A stretch of 64,000 nucleotides of DNA from Salinigranum rubrum (GCF_002906575.1 NZ_CP026309.1:1178001-1242000), one strand, 5' to 3'. Shown: positions 1 to 8,777, counted from the stretch's first letter. The notes: generated by a model from the sequence alone, not told the origin. Made by a program: numbers and translations.

Positions 1-2
1 TA

Positions 3-338
3 ATCACGAAGGGCGGTGCTAGAGCTCTACCACTCCAAACTCGCGTTAATAAAAGTCCTTGGTTGATAGAGGTGTATCCAGCGGCCACGTTGAGCTTACT
101 GGGATTCTATAGACAAGGATACAAGAACCAACCGAAGTCGAAGGAGCGCCGGGAGTCGAATGTTGATGGACTTCGGAACAGAGGTGTCAAAATCAACAAT
201 TCAATCCGCGACATATGTCGAAAATCGGATGACGCTCACGACAGTCTATTTGCCGCCTATGCAGTACTAAATGCCCTCCAGGATGATTTCCCGAAGGATA
301 ACAACGGAGCCGCCATTGAAGGGCAAATATTTGTGTGA
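3..338 (+). CDS. DUF429-like protein, C-terminal part (5' end outside window)
   Basis: The frame is open to the left edge of the window, so this is the tail of a longer gene. The visible residues contain IEVYPAATL, a later DAHDSLFAAY and a final IEGQIFV. This spacing matches the end of DUF429 proteins (EVYPaatl, DAhDAlvaA, IEGwIyV), a nuclease-like family of unknown biochemical role. Family DUF429 proteins are usually about 200-260 residues, so roughly the last third to half is here. Codon use is less GC-rich than in the provirus. Family assignment is from remembered motifs, not a search. Confidence 0.6.
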   Translation: MTKGGARALPLQTRVNKSPWLIEVYPAATLSLLGFYRQGYKNQPKSKERRESNVDGLRNRGVKINNSIRDICRKSDDAHDSLFAAYAVLNALQDDFPKDNNGAAIEGQIFV

Positions 339-385
339 GTACTCGCTTTCATGGTGACAATTGTATCTTAACCTCTTCAAAAACA

Positions 386-1237
386 CTAGAAATCCAGCGT
401 CTCCCCCTGCATCCCAAATCGCTCCATAGCTGCATCGTCGAGTTTGTGGTTGTCGATCTCCGCTAGCTCTAACTCCCTACCGTCGAGATGCTCCCGAATC
501 TTCTCACTCATCGGCGGAGCCACCAATTCTACACCGACATGCTCAGCGAGCATCTCCGCCGCGTCGCCGGTAGCATAATCGCGGTGACGCTGGTCGATGG
601 TTTCCCACGAATCGGCAGCATCGGCTCGGTGTTCGAGGAGGTACGCCTCGGCGTCGTACTCGTGGCGGAACCGCCAGTACTCGCCAGTCGTCATGTGGAG
701 CGTCACCGGCAGCTGCTCGGACCAGTCGACGATGATTCCTCCGAGGTCGAGCGGCTCGATCTCCACTGGGGCCGTTTCGAGCATCCCGCTCCGTTCGAGT
801 AGGTTCGAGGGGACTCCACCGCGTCGGAAGCCGAACGCTTGCATGTCGGCCGCGGCTTCGAGTGCATCTCCGGCCCGCTCGAACCACGGCCCTGCGGACC
901 ACGAGACCGAGTATTCGTTCCGACGCTGGACGTGGTAGCCTGATTCTTTGCGAAGGATACGGACGATTTCGCCGTCGGTGTGAATCAGGAAAATTTCGTC
1001 TGTCGGATGCTGATAGACGAGACTCGCCTTGTCGAGTGGCAGGATTGCAACTGGTGATTCCATCGAGAAGGACTCTGGACGAATTGTAAATAGTGCTAAG
1101 CCATGCGCGGAGGGTGAAAGTGAAACTGTGGCTCCGTTAAAATCCTCAGTCGCTGATAGTTTATTTGAGGCCGTGCTGAATACAGGGCGCAAGTCGGTCA
1201 CACGAACACTCTCCAAATCACAGTGGCTGAATTGCAT
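386..1237 (-). CDS. Hypothetical protein, 283 aa
   Basis: Acidic, soluble 283-residue protein with no signal peptide or membrane segment that I can see. I recognise no family. The composition (many Glu and Asp, few Lys) is typical of a genuine haloarchaeal gene. The start ATG at 1237 faces the GTG of the next rightward gene across 44 bases, so the two are divergently transcribed from a shared short control region. The N-terminal 150 residues look beta-rich and could be a sensor or immunity-like domain, but this is a guess. Confidence 0.6.
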   Translation of the reverse strand: MQFSHCDLESVRVTDLRPVFSTASNKLSATEDFNGATVSLSPSAHGLALFTIRPESFSMESPVAILPLDKASLVYQHPTDEIFLIHTDGEIVRILRKESGYHVQRRNEYSVSWSAGPWFERAGDALEAAADMQAFGFRRGGVPSNLLERSGMLETAPVEIEPLDLGGIIVDWSEQLPVTLHMTTGEYWRFRHEYDAEAYLLEHRADAADSWETIDQRHRDYATGDAAEMLAEHVGVELVAPPMSEKIREHLDGRELELAEIDNHKLDDAAMERFGMQGETLDF

Positions 1238-1281
1238 CGTACAGTGAAAGCACTAATTATGGCTGGTGAGTAGAACCAAGA

Positions 1282-1614
1282 GTGGACTCTCTAATCGATT
1301 TAGAGCCGTACGCTAGTGGAGACAAATGTAAAATCGAATTCCAGATTCGCCGGGATGGCGAAGATGAAGAAAACTCGTTCTGGGAGGCGAAGGCCTCGGA
1401 AGTTGCTCCCATTCGATCGGCTGACTACCAAGATGTTCGTGGACTACAGAACGAAGGTTGGGAATACTTCGCAGTTGTTGAGTTCACAACTGGTCTGGGG
1501 AGTGGGAGGTCAGAGTTGTTCGAAAACGAAGATGGAGAGATTTACTGGGGCGAATTGCGAGGTGACGAACTCGAGATAATTCGTCAAGTAGCGATTGTAG
1601 GCGAAGCTGAGTAA
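1282..1614 (+). CDS. Hypothetical acidic protein, 110 aa
   Basis: Small, very acidic protein starting at GTG. It carries a GWEYFAVVEF beta-strand-like core and no cysteine pairs or membrane segment. It is divergent from the 283-residue gene and ends well before the HicA gene. No family is recognised. The reading frame uses third-position GC as expected, but shorter overlapping frames exist, so confidence is moderate. Confidence 0.5.
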   Translation: MDSLIDLEPYASGDKCKIEFQIRRDGEDEENSFWEAKASEVAPIRSADYQDVRGLQNEGWEYFAVVEFTTGLGSGRSELFENEDGEIYWGELRGDELEIIRQVAIVGEAE

Positions 1615-1761
1615 ACAACATACGCACGCCCTGTTTACCGGTTGTTTCTCTCTGAATAGCGTGAAACGAATGGCCTCCGATTGCTGAACTCATCCCTCTG
1701 TATGTCTCACGCGAATTCTGTCAAGCACTAAGGAGTTCAACAGAGCCGAAACTGCAGAAGG

Positions 1762-2013
1762 CTACGCGTTGCGATCGACCCACTCACAGAATGCGTCGAA
1801 ATCCTGCGCTCCGGCGCTCTCAGCGATACCCCGAAGGGTTCCCGTCCTAAGTTCGTCGTGTAGTGGGACGGTAACCCGTCGGCGGTCGTCCTCATTGGTC
1901 GGATGCTTGTAGTACAACTGGGCGTGATCCCCGGTCGTTCGTCGCCACTCGAACCCTCCGACGTTGACCAGTACCTTCACTACCTCTTTGCCAGAGAACG
2001 TCCGTCTCCCCAT
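1762..2013 (-). CDS. hicA: HicA-family mRNA interferase toxin
   Basis: The 83-residue protein matches HicA: an N-terminal helix GKEVVKVLVN, the GDHAQLYY strand holding the catalytic histidine (family consensus G-S-H), and the VTVPLHDELRTGTLRGIAESAG tail where HicA proteins have vPlH.el..GTLr.Ia. Known HicA proteins fold as a double-stranded-RNA-binding-like domain and cleave mRNA when free of HicB. It lies 3 bases downstream of the hicB-like gene in the same operon, so the order is antitoxin first. Confidence 0.85.
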   Translation of the reverse strand: MGRRTFSGKEVVKVLVNVGGFEWRRTTGDHAQLYYKHPTNEDDRRRVTVPLHDELRTGTLRGIAESAGAQDFDAFCEWVDRNA

Positions 2014-2016
2014 CGA

Positions 2017-2286
2017 TTACTCGAGAACGTCCGGTGGGGCCTGATCACCGGTGGTGTTGTCCGCGGGGTCGATACCCATCTCTCGGAGTTCTTTATCAGT
2101 CGGCTCTCGCCCGATCTCGTCGTTGTGGAGAGCCACCGCCTCGTCGAGGTTGGCGAGTGCGGTCTCTCGGGACGGGCCCTGGGTGGTGACACCAGTCTCG
2201 ACGTCTCTGGCTATCCACCAGTCGTCCTCACGCCAGAGGCGGATTTCCTCTTCGTGGGAGTCTCCGTCTCGCGTTGAGCTGGCCAT
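2017..2286 (-). CDS. hicB: HicB-family antitoxin
   Basis: This 89-residue protein has the HicB fold signature: EIRLWREDDWWIARDVETGVTTQGPSRETALANLDEAVALH, comparable with the family pattern in which a strand with a G-x-T-x-G-x-(S/T) turn precedes a helix A-xx-N-xx-E-A. It should bind and neutralise the adjacent HicA. No separate DNA-binding domain is obvious after residue 60. However, a perfect palindrome sits directly before the start codon, suggesting autoregulation by the complex or another factor. Confidence 0.82.
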   Translation of the reverse strand: MASSTRDGDSHEEEIRLWREDDWWIARDVETGVTTQGPSRETALANLDEAVALHNDEIGREPTDKELREMGIDPADNTTGDQAPPDVLE

Positions 2287-2287
2287 G

Positions 2288-2318
2288 GTACATTATTGTA
2301 CGCGATGAGCGGTATAAG
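2288..2318 (-). promoter_or_regulatory. hicBA promoter with palindromic operator
   Basis: The palindrome GTACATTATTGTAC (2288-2301) ends one base before the hicB start codon on the minus strand. A TATA-like box read as CTTATACC lies at 2311-2318, about 28 bases from the ATG. That spacing fits a leaderless archaeal transcript, so a protein on the palindrome would block initiation. Confidence 0.6.
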
Positions 2319-2336
2319 CGTTCGGCACGGGTCTGG

Positions 2337-2359
2337 ATTGGACAGGAATTGAGTCCAAT
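2337..2359. repeat. Inverted repeat ATTGGAC / GTCCAAT
   Basis: Perfect 7-bp arms at 2337-2343 and 2353-2359 with a 9-base spacer. The repeat lies between the 3' end of the winged-helix gene (2400) and the hicBA promoter, so it may be a terminator for the former or a second regulator site. Confidence 0.4.
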
Positions 2360-2399
2360 CGATAGGGACGCTTATCCTCTATTTCTCTGAGTATGAGGT

Positions 2400-3071
2400 T
2401 TATTCTTCGACCACATCAGGCGTCGACAGTGAGTCCCGATAATCTATACCCCATCGCGGATCACGGCTCATTTCTAAGAGAATTCGTTCTATTGCAGGGA
2501 CGATAGCTTCGAGATCATCCGTCTCTACCTCAGGGAACATTTCGACAAAGCTCCTATTCAGGTCACCAAGCAAGGAACCGATGTAGACTTGGAGTGCATC
2601 GTTCAGCATACTGTGGCCGTATGTTTCAACGAACTTCTGAACTGCATCGTCGGTGAATGCCTCTCCAATGAGACCGATAATCTGTGGACCAACGAGGCCG
2701 CTCTCACCAACTTTGTCTATATTCTCTGCCTCGGCTTGGAAGAATCGCGCACGATATCCCGTGGGCTGACCGTCACTTTCGACCCAAACTGCGCCAATTT
2801 CCTCAAGTTCGTTCATGTCGCTGTAGAGCGTTGACTGAGGGATCTCCCCTGCGAGATACTCAGAAAGTTCGGATACGGTGAGTCCATTCCACATGAAGCG
2901 ATTACTATCTGTTTCTTCGACTACAATGTTCCCCTCAACGTGGAGGGTGAACCAAATGTGTGCTAATCGGGGTGAGTCGAGAAGTCGACCAATAGCCACC
3001 AAATCGTCAAGCGTTGTTCCAAGCGAATCAACTGTTTCACGCCCAAGTCCGTCCATATGGAAGCATTCCAA
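2400..3071 (-). CDS. Winged-helix transcriptional regulator-like protein, 223 aa
   Basis: Residues about 60-115 read as a winged helix: LTVSELSEYLAGEIPQSTLYSDMNELEEIGAVWVES, with a recognition helix STLYSDMNELEEIGA followed by a wing ending GYRARFF. The C-terminal half is helical and could be a dimer or ligand domain. This architecture resembles haloarchaeal single-domain regulators that I associate with DUF7437, which is a family guess. It stands alone on the minus strand upstream of hicBA. The start could also be the second Met (residue 6). Confidence 0.65.
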   Translation of the reverse strand: MECFHMDGLGRETVDSLGTTLDDLVAIGRLLDSPRLAHIWFTLHVEGNIVVEETDSNRFMWNGLTVSELSEYLAGEIPQSTLYSDMNELEEIGAVWVESDGQPTGYRARFFQAEAENIDKVGESGLVGPQIIGLIGEAFTDDAVQKFVETYGHSMLNDALQVYIGSLLGDLNRSFVEMFPEVETDDLEAIVPAIERILLEMSRDPRWGIDYRDSLSTPDVVEE

Positions 3072-3142
3072 GAATTATAGAAAGTTGTTCCGGTTGATTG
3101 TCGAGAAGATGAATTCACCCGTATACTCAGTCGCACTCCAAT

Positions 3143-3412
3143 CTATCCCACCGACCATTTTGATTCATAACTGAGCGGTAGCTCGTCGCAGTCCAGTATT
3201 TCGACGATTTCTGCTGCAGTCAGTGACCCTTCGTCTTCAGCGCGAGTAATGAGTTCAGAGAGTAGACCTGCTGGATACGCGCCAGTGTTACCCCGCATCC
3301 GAAGGTAGTAGTTCGCCGCTTCATCGAGGGCAGTTGATGTGTGACCTCTATCGGTCGCCTTTCGGAGATGCTTCCACCGACGCTCGCGAGCTTCCGTCTT
3401 CTGGATTCGCAT
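3143..3412 (-). CDS. Conserved small haloarchaeal protein (DUF7386-like)
   Basis: 89 residues from ATG 3412; a GTG at 3424 is possible but the family usually begins shortly before the ERRW motif. It contains EARERRWKHL, an ALDEAANYYLRMRGNTGAYP core, SLTAAEIVEILDCDELPLSYESKW and a final SVG. I recall this pattern as a small haloarchaeal family, probably DUF7386, often found on plasmids and proviruses. It probably contains a small DNA-binding fold, but the function is unknown. A TTTAAATA box at about 3470-3478 lies upstream. Confidence 0.65.
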   Translation of the reverse strand: MRIQKTEARERRWKHLRKATDRGHTSTALDEAANYYLRMRGNTGAYPAGLLSELITRAEDEGSLTAAEIVEILDCDELPLSYESKWSVG

Positions 3413-3674
3413 CGCTGGTTGCACAACCCTCCGCTGATCCTAGGTTCTGTCGGTGACTCAAATCTCGCACATATTTAAACAAGAGTGAGGTGAGCGGGTG
3501 ATCGAGGCAGAGTACTGGATTAGTCGGGGGTCAATTCGTCGCTCGTTGCACACCTGGTTGAGACATCGATGTGCAACGATGGGCTTCGTCGTTTCTCGAC
3601 GTGCGACCCCTCGCTTTGAGTTCCCTCAGATCAATATCGAGAGTGGGTAGAGGTGAGTCAGCCTTCCAAGTATC

Positions 3675-4481
3675 CTATTCTACTGTTCGAGCTTGCTCTC
3701 TGATTCCACTAGCACTAGACAGAGCGCCCCTTTTCGCATATTTCAGTCTGCTGTCGCGCTCCTTACACCGTTCAATATCTACATTAAATGTCGCAAAATC
3801 AATCTCAGCCTCGTCGCCAGCGGCATTTTGATATCGAAGGGAGAGAGCAAGTCGCGCCTCTTCAACATCAGCTTTAGCAAGTTTCTCTACCACCTCATCA
3901 AATCGAATCATCTCCTCACCGTCCTCATTCAAAAGCAAGAAAGTCGGTGTGGTATAGAAATCAACTTCGGTGGTATCTTCTGGAAGAACCCCGCCCATAT
4001 CCGAATGCCACCAGAACTGATCTTTAACGCGATTAACCGGAACTTCCTTGGAACAGACTTCGAATGGTAGCTTTTCAGCATCATAGGCGATCGCGAACAT
4101 CACTCGAAGATCACAGGCCAGGGAATTCCCTTGGTTGGAAAGAGTTAATCTTAGACGGTCAAAGGGTTCTGGAGGATCATCTTCCAGGACATCTGGTGCA
4201 ATTTCCCACCCCGTAATTCCGACTATAGGCGTGTAGGAGGCCTCCATTATCTTGACTTGGTCTCCCTGAATTACACTTAGGTCTCGATAGAGAACGATGA
4301 GGGCACCTGTCAAGAGGATACTGACGACGATACTGATTGCTTGAAGGACTTCAGCGACATCCAGTCCGGTGAATCGAAAAAGAATGTACGCCGCAATACT
4401 AACCCCGAAAAGGAGGAAGCTGACGAATTTGAGCACGAAATAGTTCTTGGCATGTCGATCTGGAACGTGCTCTTTGAGCAT
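3675..4481 (-). CDS. Membrane protein with two N-terminal TM helices and a soluble C-terminal domain
   Basis: Residues about 18-40 (FVSFLLFGVSIAAYILF) and 45-65 (AISIVVSILLTGALIVLY) form a helical hairpin in the membrane. The remaining 200 residues are soluble and beta-rich (FDRLRLTLSNQGNSLACDLRVMFAIAY). This resembles a membrane-anchored sensor or effector layout. Base composition is more AT-rich than neighbouring genes, which suggests transfer. About 270 bases with no gene separate it from the AbrB-like gene on its right. Confidence 0.6.
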   Translation of the reverse strand: MLKEHVPDRHAKNYFVLKFVSFLLFGVSIAAYILFRFTGLDVAEVLQAISIVVSILLTGALIVLYRDLSVIQGDQVKIMEASYTPIVGITGWEIAPDVLEDDPPEPFDRLRLTLSNQGNSLACDLRVMFAIAYDAEKLPFEVCSKEVPVNRVKDQFWWHSDMGGVLPEDTTEVDFYTTPTFLLLNEDGEEMIRFDEVVEKLAKADVEEARLALSLRYQNAAGDEAEIDFATFNVDIERCKERDSRLKYAKRGALSSASGIREQARTVE

Positions 4482-4755
4482 CTCTTGGTCAATCGTACAA
4501 GTTGGGAATAGGTATTCCTCTTCTAATAATCAGACTGATACTAAAACTGTGAGAGTATGCATCAAACGATGCGAGCACGTGATACCGTAGAGATTGAATG
4601 CTGATAAATTGCCTTGGGGTGGTTCGTTGCGGTGATCGAAGGGAAGTCTTATTCGGAGTAATCGGAACCCATGTACTCTGAAAAGGGCGGGACAGAGCAT
4701 TGCTGCATAAGTCGAGGACGGTAAATATATTTGAGTCCCCCCCATGAGTCAACGC

Positions 4756-5076
4756 TCAGAGACGGGTTGGCGGGTCTCGTAGCTTCTCGCGCCGAGCAAG
4801 CTGCTCATCACTTTCCTCTCCGGTCTGTTCGGACTCCAAGATGCTCATGTCCCCGTTGTCCATCTTCTGCAGGTCAGGGAAGCGGTCCATGTCCACGCGC
4901 TCGACGTGCCACTCGCCGTTTCCCTCGTAACGCACGTGCACGTGAGGGTGCTCAACCAGATCTCCGTCGGGTCCGATCAACCCTTCGAGCCGGAGCGTGT
5001 CCTTCGGCAGCGTGATTCCGCCGTTCGCACCGTGGGAGTTCTCGCCAAGCTTCCTGATTTTCACTAGTTCTGCCAT
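4756..5076 (-). CDS. AbrB/SpoVT-like protein
   Basis: Starts at ATG 5076 (MAELVKIRKLG). An upstream ATG at 5103 would add nine atypical residues. Residues about 5-30, with ANGGITLPKDTLRLEGL, match the swapped-hairpin AbrB core, in which a basic strand is followed by iTLPk.lr..lGl. AbrB proteins bind DNA as transition-state regulators or antitoxins. The rest (VHVRYEGNGEWHVERVD, then an acidic tail) is unusual and no toxin partner is adjacent. Confidence 0.6.
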   Translation of the reverse strand: MAELVKIRKLGENSHGANGGITLPKDTLRLEGLIGPDGDLVEHPHVHVRYEGNGEWHVERVDMDRFPDLQKMDNGDMSILESEQTGEESDEQLARREKLRDPPTRL

Positions 5077-5103
5077 TTCACTACCCTCGCCCACCCGGTA
5101 CAT

Positions 5104-5631
5104 GATAAAGATAGGTCCCGTCTATACGCTCTGAACGCATCTCGATGGCGAGCAATAGAGGTGTTCGGATTATCTACCAAATCGGTGACCATTCGAACTC
5201 GTCAAAAATCCTGAACCGGTACACGCGCCCGCGTACGTAAGGTCAGGTGAGGGGGGACCCCCCATTCTCCTTCAAATCTACCTTTTTCTGCAAGCCAACA
5301 TATCCGATTCGAGAGAGGAAATTCACCCATCTCAGCGAGTTCGATCACCTCCAGCAATCGAGGCGCGCGAATAAGCGCGCCGACCCCCGTGCGGTCGCGG
5401 TCATATCGGTGAGCGCCGAAGGCGCGAGTCGTCCTTTCCGCATGTCCGTCTTTACGGACACATCTAACGGAGAAGTCGGGGGGTCACCCCGGCTTCGGAG
5501 TCGCGGGGCTGCCCAGCTCGAGGAACTCCGCGTCTCGATCTCGTCCGAGCGGACGTGAACGCCTGCCAAAAAGCAGCGAAACCCGCTGGTTTCTCGACCG
5601 ACTGATAGTGATGCCTCTCTCCAGGACCCGC
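5104..5631. other. Intergenic region with a series of perfect stem-loops
   Basis: No convincing gene. ORFs on either strand here have non-haloarchaeal composition. The region holds GGGGGG-A-CCCCCC at 5251-5263, a 7-bp stem GGCGCGC/GCGCGCC with a 6-base loop at 5362-5381, GCGCC-GAA-GGCGC at 5413-5425, a 7-bp stem TGTCCGT/ACGGACA at 5443-5460 and GGGG-TCA-CCCC at about 5477-5487. The cluster could be a structured RNA, a set of terminators for the leftward operon, or a replication or transfer origin. Confidence 0.5.
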
Positions 5632-7754
5632 TCAGGCGGTGGCGAAATGCACCTTCCCACCGAGGAGCATCTCCACCGATTCGACGTACTTCGCGCCTTC
5701 TCCCTTCACTCGGAAGCGCGCATCGTACTGGTTCCCGAATCGGTAGAGTTTCTTACCGGACGCCTCAGCCCACTTCAGCGCCCCCGACCGGAGCACCTCG
5801 ATAGCAGAACGCCGACTCCCGAACTCGAACCCCACGTCGAGGAGGTCACGCTCGTCCGCGCGCTCCTGGATGCGTCCGCCCCAGTCGTTCAGCCATTCAA
5901 CGAACGGGTCTTCCCGACCCTCGTACGTCTCCGCCCGAACGAGATCGCCCAGCGCTCCCTCGAAATCCGTCGCGAGTCCGTCACGGACGCTCTCAATACG
6001 CCCAACGATTTCCTGAGCGATGTACTTCGAGCGGAGTTTCACCTCACCGTAGTTGTGTTCAACAATCGAAGAGAGTCGCTTCAGCGCCGTGTACACCGTA
6101 TCGATGTGGCACCCGATAGATTCCATCAAGTCCTGCGGTGACACTCTCCCGCCATCGGTGAGCAGCTGATCGAGAATCTCCGCGTCGGTCGGAGCCGCGT
6201 TCATCGTCGCTCCGAGAACGTACTCTTCCTGTCGATCTTGGATACGCGGTAGCTGCTCTCGAAGGATCTTCCGCCATCGACGCGAACCGCTCGGCTCGAA
6301 GTAGTCGTCCGCGACAAACACTTGATGATCCGGCCGGATTGGGATTCCCGACCACTCCAGGAGGTTCAGCAATCCCTCATCGAGTTCGCGCTCTAATCGG
6401 GAGAGGTCCGACCAGTACAGTGTGTCGTCGTTCTTCGAGTTCTGGTACGCGACTGCGACTTTGGGATTCTCCAGCGGCGTGCCCTCCACTGCATCCGGGT
6501 TCCGCATGTGGTAGTGCTTGAACTCCTTCGCGAGCGTGTGACCGCCGATCAGCGCGGCCGCGCGCTTGGATCCGATTGTGGCCGTGTGGTAATATCCCTC
6601 GCACTCGCGGTCGTCGCGCACGGTCTTCGCGTACCCGTCGCGGTCAGACGCGAGTAACAACGAGATCCGGTGGAGGGTCCCGTCATACGCGTATACCTGC
6701 CCTGTCTCGTCCTTATCGACTCGAACGTAGTACTCGGCGTCAACGATGTTCGAGGACTCGTGTAGCGACTCTGGGTCGAAATCCTCCGGACAGATAGGCG
6801 TATAGGAGGTGAACCGGAAGCCTTGTCGCTCACTGAGCGCAGCAAGTGCTTCCTGGAGTACCTCAGGGTACTCAGAGAAGTGGAAGTTCGACCCGTCTAC
6901 TTCGACGTCGAACCCCTCGATGCCACACGGATTCGACATCGGTTTGATTCCCTCCTTCGTCTCGATATCGGGCCATCGTGGAGAGATGCGATAGTAGACG
7001 CGCTGTCTCGCTTCCTGAGCTGCATCAGACCACGAATCGTACGCACCGGGGTAGACGTACACCAGGTACTCACGCACTTCTTCGAGGCGGAATCCCGAAT
7101 CGTCCCGTGGTGCGATTCCGCACTCTTTGAATCCGAATTCGACAGTCCACTCCGAGTCGTCGAACGAAATTGACGTTTTGAGACGACTGTGCTGCTCGAA
7201 GTCGTGTTCCTTCTGGAGTGAGTTCAGCCCGAAGTACGACCGGAGCGGATTGTCGATTTTCTCCGAAAGGTCCCACTTGAGGTACGCAGCGAACTCGTGT
7301 GGCTGAGGATCCACGAACAGACCGGAGAGCGGGTCGGAGTCGTGCCCTCGATGCGCGTGAGCGCGGGTGTTCCGGCGCTCCCGCTCGCGAGCGGTCTGGA
7401 ACCGCTCGCACGAGTACAGGTGCTCGTGGGGTCCCGGTGGCGGACGTGCACGTGTTGGCAGTAGCAACACGCAGCAATCGGTTCTGATTCGCACTCTCCC
7501 TTGTGAGCAAGCGCGTCAGCTGTGGCCTCAAATTCTCGTCGACAGTACCGACACTGTGCGGACCACTTCGAGGTCGTTCGTGGTGTCTCTCCTTGCGTCT
7601 CGGAGTCTGGAACGTCCGCACCAGTCGTTCTGGACTCGTGTCGAAGTGCGTCGGCTTCCGACTGATCTACCCCACTCGTAATCGAGTCCTGGTCAGTGGA
7701 GGTGACCGCGTCTGCCTCGTCGAGGATTTCGAACGGGGCCTCACCGTCCGACAT
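5632..7754 (-). CDS. Large haloarchaeal hypothetical protein (DUF7845-like), apparently frameshifted
   Basis: The N-terminal part begins at ATG 7754 and includes a zinc cluster (QCRYCRREFEATADALAHKGEC, then CCYCQHVHVRHR). It runs out of frame near 7430. The other frame resumes exactly there with HEHLYSCERF and continues for 600 residues to 5632, including the segment PHEFAAYLKWDLSEKIDNPL and a winged-helix region near the C-terminus (SPQDLMESIGCHIDTVYTALKRL). The break falls on a run of four C (7428-7431 on the complementary strand), and one additional base would restore a 707-residue protein. I associate this architecture with DUF7845 proteins of haloarchaeal mobile elements; function unknown. 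Confidence 0.6.
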
Positions 7755-8313
7755 TGAGGTCTCCTCCGAGGTGACGGAGATACGTATCGAGGGTTTGGGC
7801 GCTCAGTCCACAGCGACAGTACACGCGAGCGGGCCGGTTCGTAGGGGAGACGAGATCGTGCTCGTCGGGCTCGCACGCGTCATCGAGATGTGATCGCTGA
7901 GGGATTCCGTAATCGAGGCGGAGTCGCTCAGCCAAGAGACGGCGGTGACACCAGCGCTCATCGCGCTCGAAACAGACCAGCCAGAGGGTATTCTCTTGGG
8001 TGGTCTCTCTGAGGGCGCTGAACACCTGTGAGACGCCGGGGGTGTCGAGATGCGACTCATACCGCTCAGCGAACCCCACGGACTCCCACGCGACGCGCTG
8101 GGGGTGTCTTTCGTCGTTCTCCTCCGCGGCACGTTCGACTTTCTTGAACGATTTGAGGAGTTCCTCGGGAGGCGCGACGGCCGGAACATTTCTGTCTACA
8201 ATCTCGTCTATCCAATCGGTAGACTTTCGAACCACCCCGAAAACATGAGCATCGGAGGCAGGGTCGACGTGCCCGTGAGACAGCGCGGCGAAATACGTGG
8301 TTCTCACGCTCAC
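7741..8313 (-). CDS. DUF488 family protein
   Basis: The protein ends with TLWLVCFERDERWCHRRLLAERL, the DUF488 hallmark (a C-F-E-x-D...CHR site), preceded by ESHLDTPGVSQVFSALRE. The N-terminal strand is degenerate but has DRNVPAVAPPEELLKSFK as in the family. DUF488 proteins are small alpha/beta proteins of uncertain role, often found in mobile or defence contexts. A zinc-ribbon-like stretch (YCRCGLSAQTLDTYLRHLGG) is fused at the end. Start is GTG 8313 or GTG 8307. The stop overlaps the start of the large gene that follows, so they form one operon. Confidence 0.75.
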   Translation of the reverse strand: MSVRTTYFAALSHGHVDPASDAHVFGVVRKSTDWIDEIVDRNVPAVAPPEELLKSFKKVERAAEENDERHPQRVAWESVGFAERYESHLDTPGVSQVFSALRETTQENTLWLVCFERDERWCHRRLLAERLRLDYGIPQRSHLDDACEPDEHDLVSPTNRPARVYCRCGLSAQTLDTYLRHLGGDLNVGR

Positions 8314-8422
8314 GGCCGTTCACCCCCATTTTCCTCTGAGGGTGCTCCTGACGCGAACTCGGGCGTTCGCACCGGTTTGGTGGACCGGACTCGGGACGCT
8401 CCTTCTTCCCCTAAGTAACGAA

Positions 8423-8451
8423 CCTCGAAGAGCCACGCGTGGCTCACGAGG
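8423..8451. terminator. Stem-loop with 14-bp palindrome core
   Basis: AGCCACGCGTGGCT at 8431-8444 is a perfect palindrome. Flanking CCTCG/CGAGG arms (8423-8427, 8447-8451) extend it. It overlaps the stop of the zinc-finger gene and precedes the DUF488 gene, so termination or attenuation between them is plausible. Confidence 0.45.
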
Positions 8452-8665
8452 AATCACCACCGTGGCGGCCTTCGGCTATTTCGGGATCAGGAACCGTGAC
8501 AGCGAGCCCAGCCGCACTTCCCTTCGCAATTCGGATGTGCGAATCGCACCGTGTACAGCGGTGTGCTCGATCTTGGTTGTCACCGTGGACTCGTGCAAAT
8601 GCAGGGGAGACGTGAGCACCACAGTGGAGACACCGCGAGTCCGGTGTCTCGACACCGAGCGACAT
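8444..8665 (-). CDS. Small zinc-ribbon protein (DUF7563-like)
   Basis: 73 residues from ATG 8665. Two CxxC knuckles (CLHCGAHVSPAFARV and CTRCDSHIRIAKGSAAG) match the small haloarchaeal zinc proteins I know as DUF7563, common on plasmids and proviruses. These may bind DNA or protein; no reaction is known. A 6-bp inverted repeat (CAGAGA-GG-TCTCTG, 8686-8699) lies just upstream. The gene is the last one before the left attachment site. Confidence 0.7.
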   Translation of the reverse strand: MSLGVETPDSRCLHCGAHVSPAFARVHGDNQDRAHRCTRCDSHIRIAKGSAAGLAVTVPDPEIAEGRHGGDSS

Positions 8666-8719
8666 CACGCCGACCACCCCTCAGACAGAGAGGTCTCTGG
8701 AGGAGTTGAAGGTATAAGA

Positions 8720-8732
8720 AGGGATTTGAACC
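8720..8732 (-). repeat. Extra copy of tRNA T-arm sequence beside attL
   Basis: The 13 bases GGTTCAAATCCCT (minus strand) are identical to the T arm of the tRNA-Thr at 60681-60693 and lie only 10 bases outside the attL repeat. No acceptor or anticodon arm accompanies them, so this is not a functional tRNA. It may be a trace of an earlier integration event, or chance. Confidence 0.4.
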
Positions 8733-8741
8733 TGAACTTCC

Positions 8742-8755
8742 AAGCCGGTGGAGGG
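8742..8755. other. attL core repeat
   Basis: AAGCCGGTGGAGGG, identical to 60671-60684. The homology stops on both sides. It is the displaced piece of the tRNA 3' end, 43 bases before the integrase start codon. Confidence 0.88.
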
Positions 8756-8777
8756 CTTTCAGCCAAACCCTTACCAT

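Noticed and set aside
5247-5569. ORFs on both strands in the hairpin region
   Set aside because: Composition is driven by inverted repeats and not acidic; treated as intergenic.
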